From NCBI GenBank assembly GCA_021800645.1, contig JAJYYT010000022.1:1-12566 (forward strand): a stretch of 12,566 bases of DNA. The letters are read 5' to 3'. Origin of the DNA: Actinomycetes bacterium. Lineage in GTDB: Bacteria; Actinomycetota; Acidimicrobiia; Acidimicrobiales; RAAP-2. Position numbers and translations under genes: made by a program. Below, one piece after another: positions 11,342 through 12,566 of this stretch; the stretch's first letter is position 1; each line of letters starts with the position of its first letter. The notes under the pieces are model-generated. The model was not told where the DNA came from and did no database searches. It worked only from the letters and a program-made list of their open reading frames with translations.

Positions 11342-11365
11342 GTGCCCGGCGGCCGCGCCGGGCGC
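11342..11365 (+). promoter_or_regulatory. Strong intra-operon stem-loop between ATPase and permease genes
   Basis: GCCCGGCG (11344-11351) pairs perfectly with CGCCGGGC (11356-11363) around a GCCG loop, and a G-C pair plus a G-U wobble extend it to about 10 bp. It fills most of the 45-bp gap and ends 13 nt before the permease start. There is no T-tract. It could protect the upstream mRNA, partly terminate transcription or modulate permease translation. Confidence 0.55.
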
Positions 11366-11378
11366 ACGGGAAAGCCGG

Positions 11379-12470
11379 GTGCACGTGAAGGACATGAAGG
11401 AAGAGGGGCTGGACGGGCAGGGGGTGAATGTGGCGGTCGAGGTCACGCCTTCGGGGGTCGGACTGCTCGCCGACGACGAGCAGCTCGTGGCGCGCGGCCC
11501 GTCCTCTGGTCGCAAGCGCGTGAGCGACTGGCTCGGTCGGTCAGCTGTCCCGATCGCGTGGGCGGCAGTCGTCGTCATCTTCTCGATCTTGAGGCCGGCG
11601 ACGTTCCCGACGATCGGCACCTTCGGCGCGATCTTCGGGTCGGAAGCCGTGCTCGTGATCGTGACGCTGGGCCTGCTCGTCCCGCTGCGCGCGGGGGACT
11701 ACGACCTGTCGGTGGCAGGAACGCTGACCCTCTCGTCGATGATCATCGGACGGCTCAACGGCGGCGCGAGGATCGAGATCTGGATCTGCGTCGCGATCGC
11801 GCTCGCGATCGGGGTCGGTGTCGGGCTGCTGAACGGGTTCTTCGTGCGCGTCTTCGGCATCAACCCGTTCATCGTGACGCTCGGGATGGGTACCTTTCTG
11901 CTCGGCATCACGCTGCTCATCAGCAACGATCAGACCTACGCCGGCGTCTCGGTGGCGCTCGACGACATCACCGAGACGGACAGGTTCCTCGGGATCCCCC
12001 TCGAGTTCTACTACGCGCTGGCCCTCTGCGTGATCGTGTGGTACGTCTTCGAGCACACGACTCTCGGGCGACGGCTCCTGTTCGTCGGCAGTGGCCGAGA
12101 GGTGGCACGCCTGAGCGGGGTCCGGGTCGAGCGGATGCGGGTCGGCGCGCTCGTCGTATCGGGGCTCCTCGCTGCGCTCGCGGGGATCTTCTTCGCAGGC
12201 ACGTCCGGCGCGGCGAACCCGACCGCCGGCAGCTTCTTCCTGCTCCCTGCCTTCGCCGCGGCCTTCCTCGGAGGCACCACGATCATGCCGGGCCGGTTCA
12301 ACGCATGGGGCACGATCGTGGCCGCCTACTTCCTCGTGACGGGTGTGACGGGGCTGGAGATCCTCGGCGCCCAGAGCTGGGTGCAGACAGTCTTCTACGG
12401 CGGCGCGCTCGTGCTCGCGGTCGCCTTCGCCCAGCTTTCCAGGGGCAGGCAGAGCCAGGAGATCATCTGA
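11379..12470 (+). CDS. ABC importer permease, ribose-type (BPD_transp_2 family)
   Basis: This is the membrane channel subunit of the importer, 363 residues if GTG 11379 is used. A polar N-terminal tail of about 50 residues precedes roughly eight to ten hydrophobic segments, near residues 57-71, 88-103, 111-124, 134-153, 163-182, 208-224, 256-273, 285-300, 308-326 and 337-352. Family motifs include GDYDLSVAG (a variant of the GGIDLSVG motif), GINPFIVTLGMGT, and the cytoplasmic coupling region GREVARLSGVRVERMR followed by GLLAALAGIFF. GGTTIMPGR and FYGGALVLAVA close the protein. The start is uncertain because no good Shine-Dalgarno precedes 11379; GTG 11385 and ATG 11394 are in-frame alternatives. 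The gene lies 45 bp after the ATPase gene. It is presumed to work as a homodimer unless a second permease follows. Confidence 0.93.
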   Translation: MHVKDMKEEGLDGQGVNVAVEVTPSGVGLLADDEQLVARGPSSGRKRVSDWLGRSAVPIAWAAVVVIFSILRPATFPTIGTFGAIFGSEAVLVIVTLGLLVPLRAGDYDLSVAGTLTLSSMIIGRLNGGARIEIWICVAIALAIGVGVGLLNGFFVRVFGINPFIVTLGMGTFLLGITLLISNDQTYAGVSVALDDITETDRFLGIPLEFYYALALCVIVWYVFEHTTLGRRLLFVGSGREVARLSGVRVERMRVGALVVSGLLAALAGIFFAGTSGAANPTAGSFFLLPAFAAAFLGGTTIMPGRFNAWGTIVAAYFLVTGVTGLEILGAQSWVQTVFYGGALVLAVAFAQLSRGRQSQEII

Positions 12471-12472
12471 TC

Positions 12473-12566
12473 GTGAGCACTGCGCGCCCGGCTGGCATTG
12501 TCGATACCGTCGACATGTTCGACACCGTCACCGTCAACACCGTCACCGTCAACACCGTCACCGTCA
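12473..12566 (+). CDS. Start of a further operon gene with tandem-repeat N-terminus (3' truncated)
   Basis: GTG 12473 opens a frame that stays open to the window edge, 2 nt after the permease stop, the same spacing as between the binding-protein and ATPase genes. AGGAG (12457-12461) lies 11 nt upstream. The 31 visible residues begin VSTARPAGIVDTVDMF and then enter DTVTV, NTVTV, NTVTV, encoded by 15-bp repeats still running at the last base. ATG 12515 is an in-frame alternative start. There is too little sequence to identify a product. By position it could be a second permease, a kinase or a catabolic enzyme for the imported substrate, but nothing visible chooses among these. It may also be non-coding repeat sequence. 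Confidence 0.45.
   Translation, partial: MSTARPAGIVDTVDMFDTVTVNTVTVNTVTV
12521..12566 (+). repeat. 15-bp tandem repeat running off the window
   Basis: Units GACACCGTCACCGTC (12521-12535), AACACCGTCACCGTC (12536-12550) and the same again (12551-12565) are contiguous, and base 12566 continues the pattern. They are in frame with GTG 12473 and would encode DTVTV and NTVTV. The array length beyond the window is unknown. Confidence 0.9.

Noticed and set aside
9498..11384. Long minus-strand open frame opposite the ABC ATPase gene
   Set aside because: The plus strand encodes clear Walker and signature motifs in the same interval; the antisense product has no recognisable domain.

Overview
The window is very GC-rich and reads like the chromosome of a high-GC actinobacterium. 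The evidence is strong third-position G/C, frequent GTG starts, a PucR-type regulator, a DUF6941-like protein, and a cysteine desulfurase - mnmA - ligA gene order of the kind seen in that phylum. No rRNA, tRNA, CRISPR array or transposase was recognised. Species cannot be assigned from the sequence alone.

Layout. (1) 2-1009 (+): 3' part of an aldehyde dehydrogenase of the succinate-semialdehyde type, cut by the window edge. (2) 1100-1594 (-): small DUF6941-like protein, convergent with the first gene. (3) 1595-1818: divergent spacer with a two-part hairpin. (4) 1819-6575 (+): a tight housekeeping cluster of cysteine desulfurase, mnmA (tRNA 2-thiouridylase) and ligA (NAD-dependent DNA ligase). 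The desulfurase can supply sulfur to MnmA; ligA overlaps the mnmA stop by 4 nt. (5) 6576-6642: short convergent spacer with an 18-bp direct repeat and a hairpin. (6) 6643-8322 (-): PucR-family transcription regulator. (7) 8323-8556: divergent control region with two GACA-N3-TGTC palindromes and nine 10-bp purine-rich repeats. (8) 8557-12470 (+): a complete ribose-type ABC importer of secreted binding protein, double-ATPase protein and permease, probably controlled by the PucR regulator. (9) 12473-12566 (+): the start of another gene in the same operon, already inside a tandem repeat at the window edge.

The most unusual aspect is the density of short tandem repeats, several of which lie in frame inside genes. 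The desulfurase begins with eleven 18-bp units (His-containing hexapeptides) before its catalytic core and carries four 15-bp units (EALSE) in an internal loop. The last, partial gene appears to begin with 15-bp units encoding (D/N)TVTV. Non-coding 10-bp and 18-bp repeats occur in the two spacers flanking pucR. No wholly new system is evident. The repeat-bearing gene starts and the repeat-rich pucR/transporter control region are the parts most worth following up.
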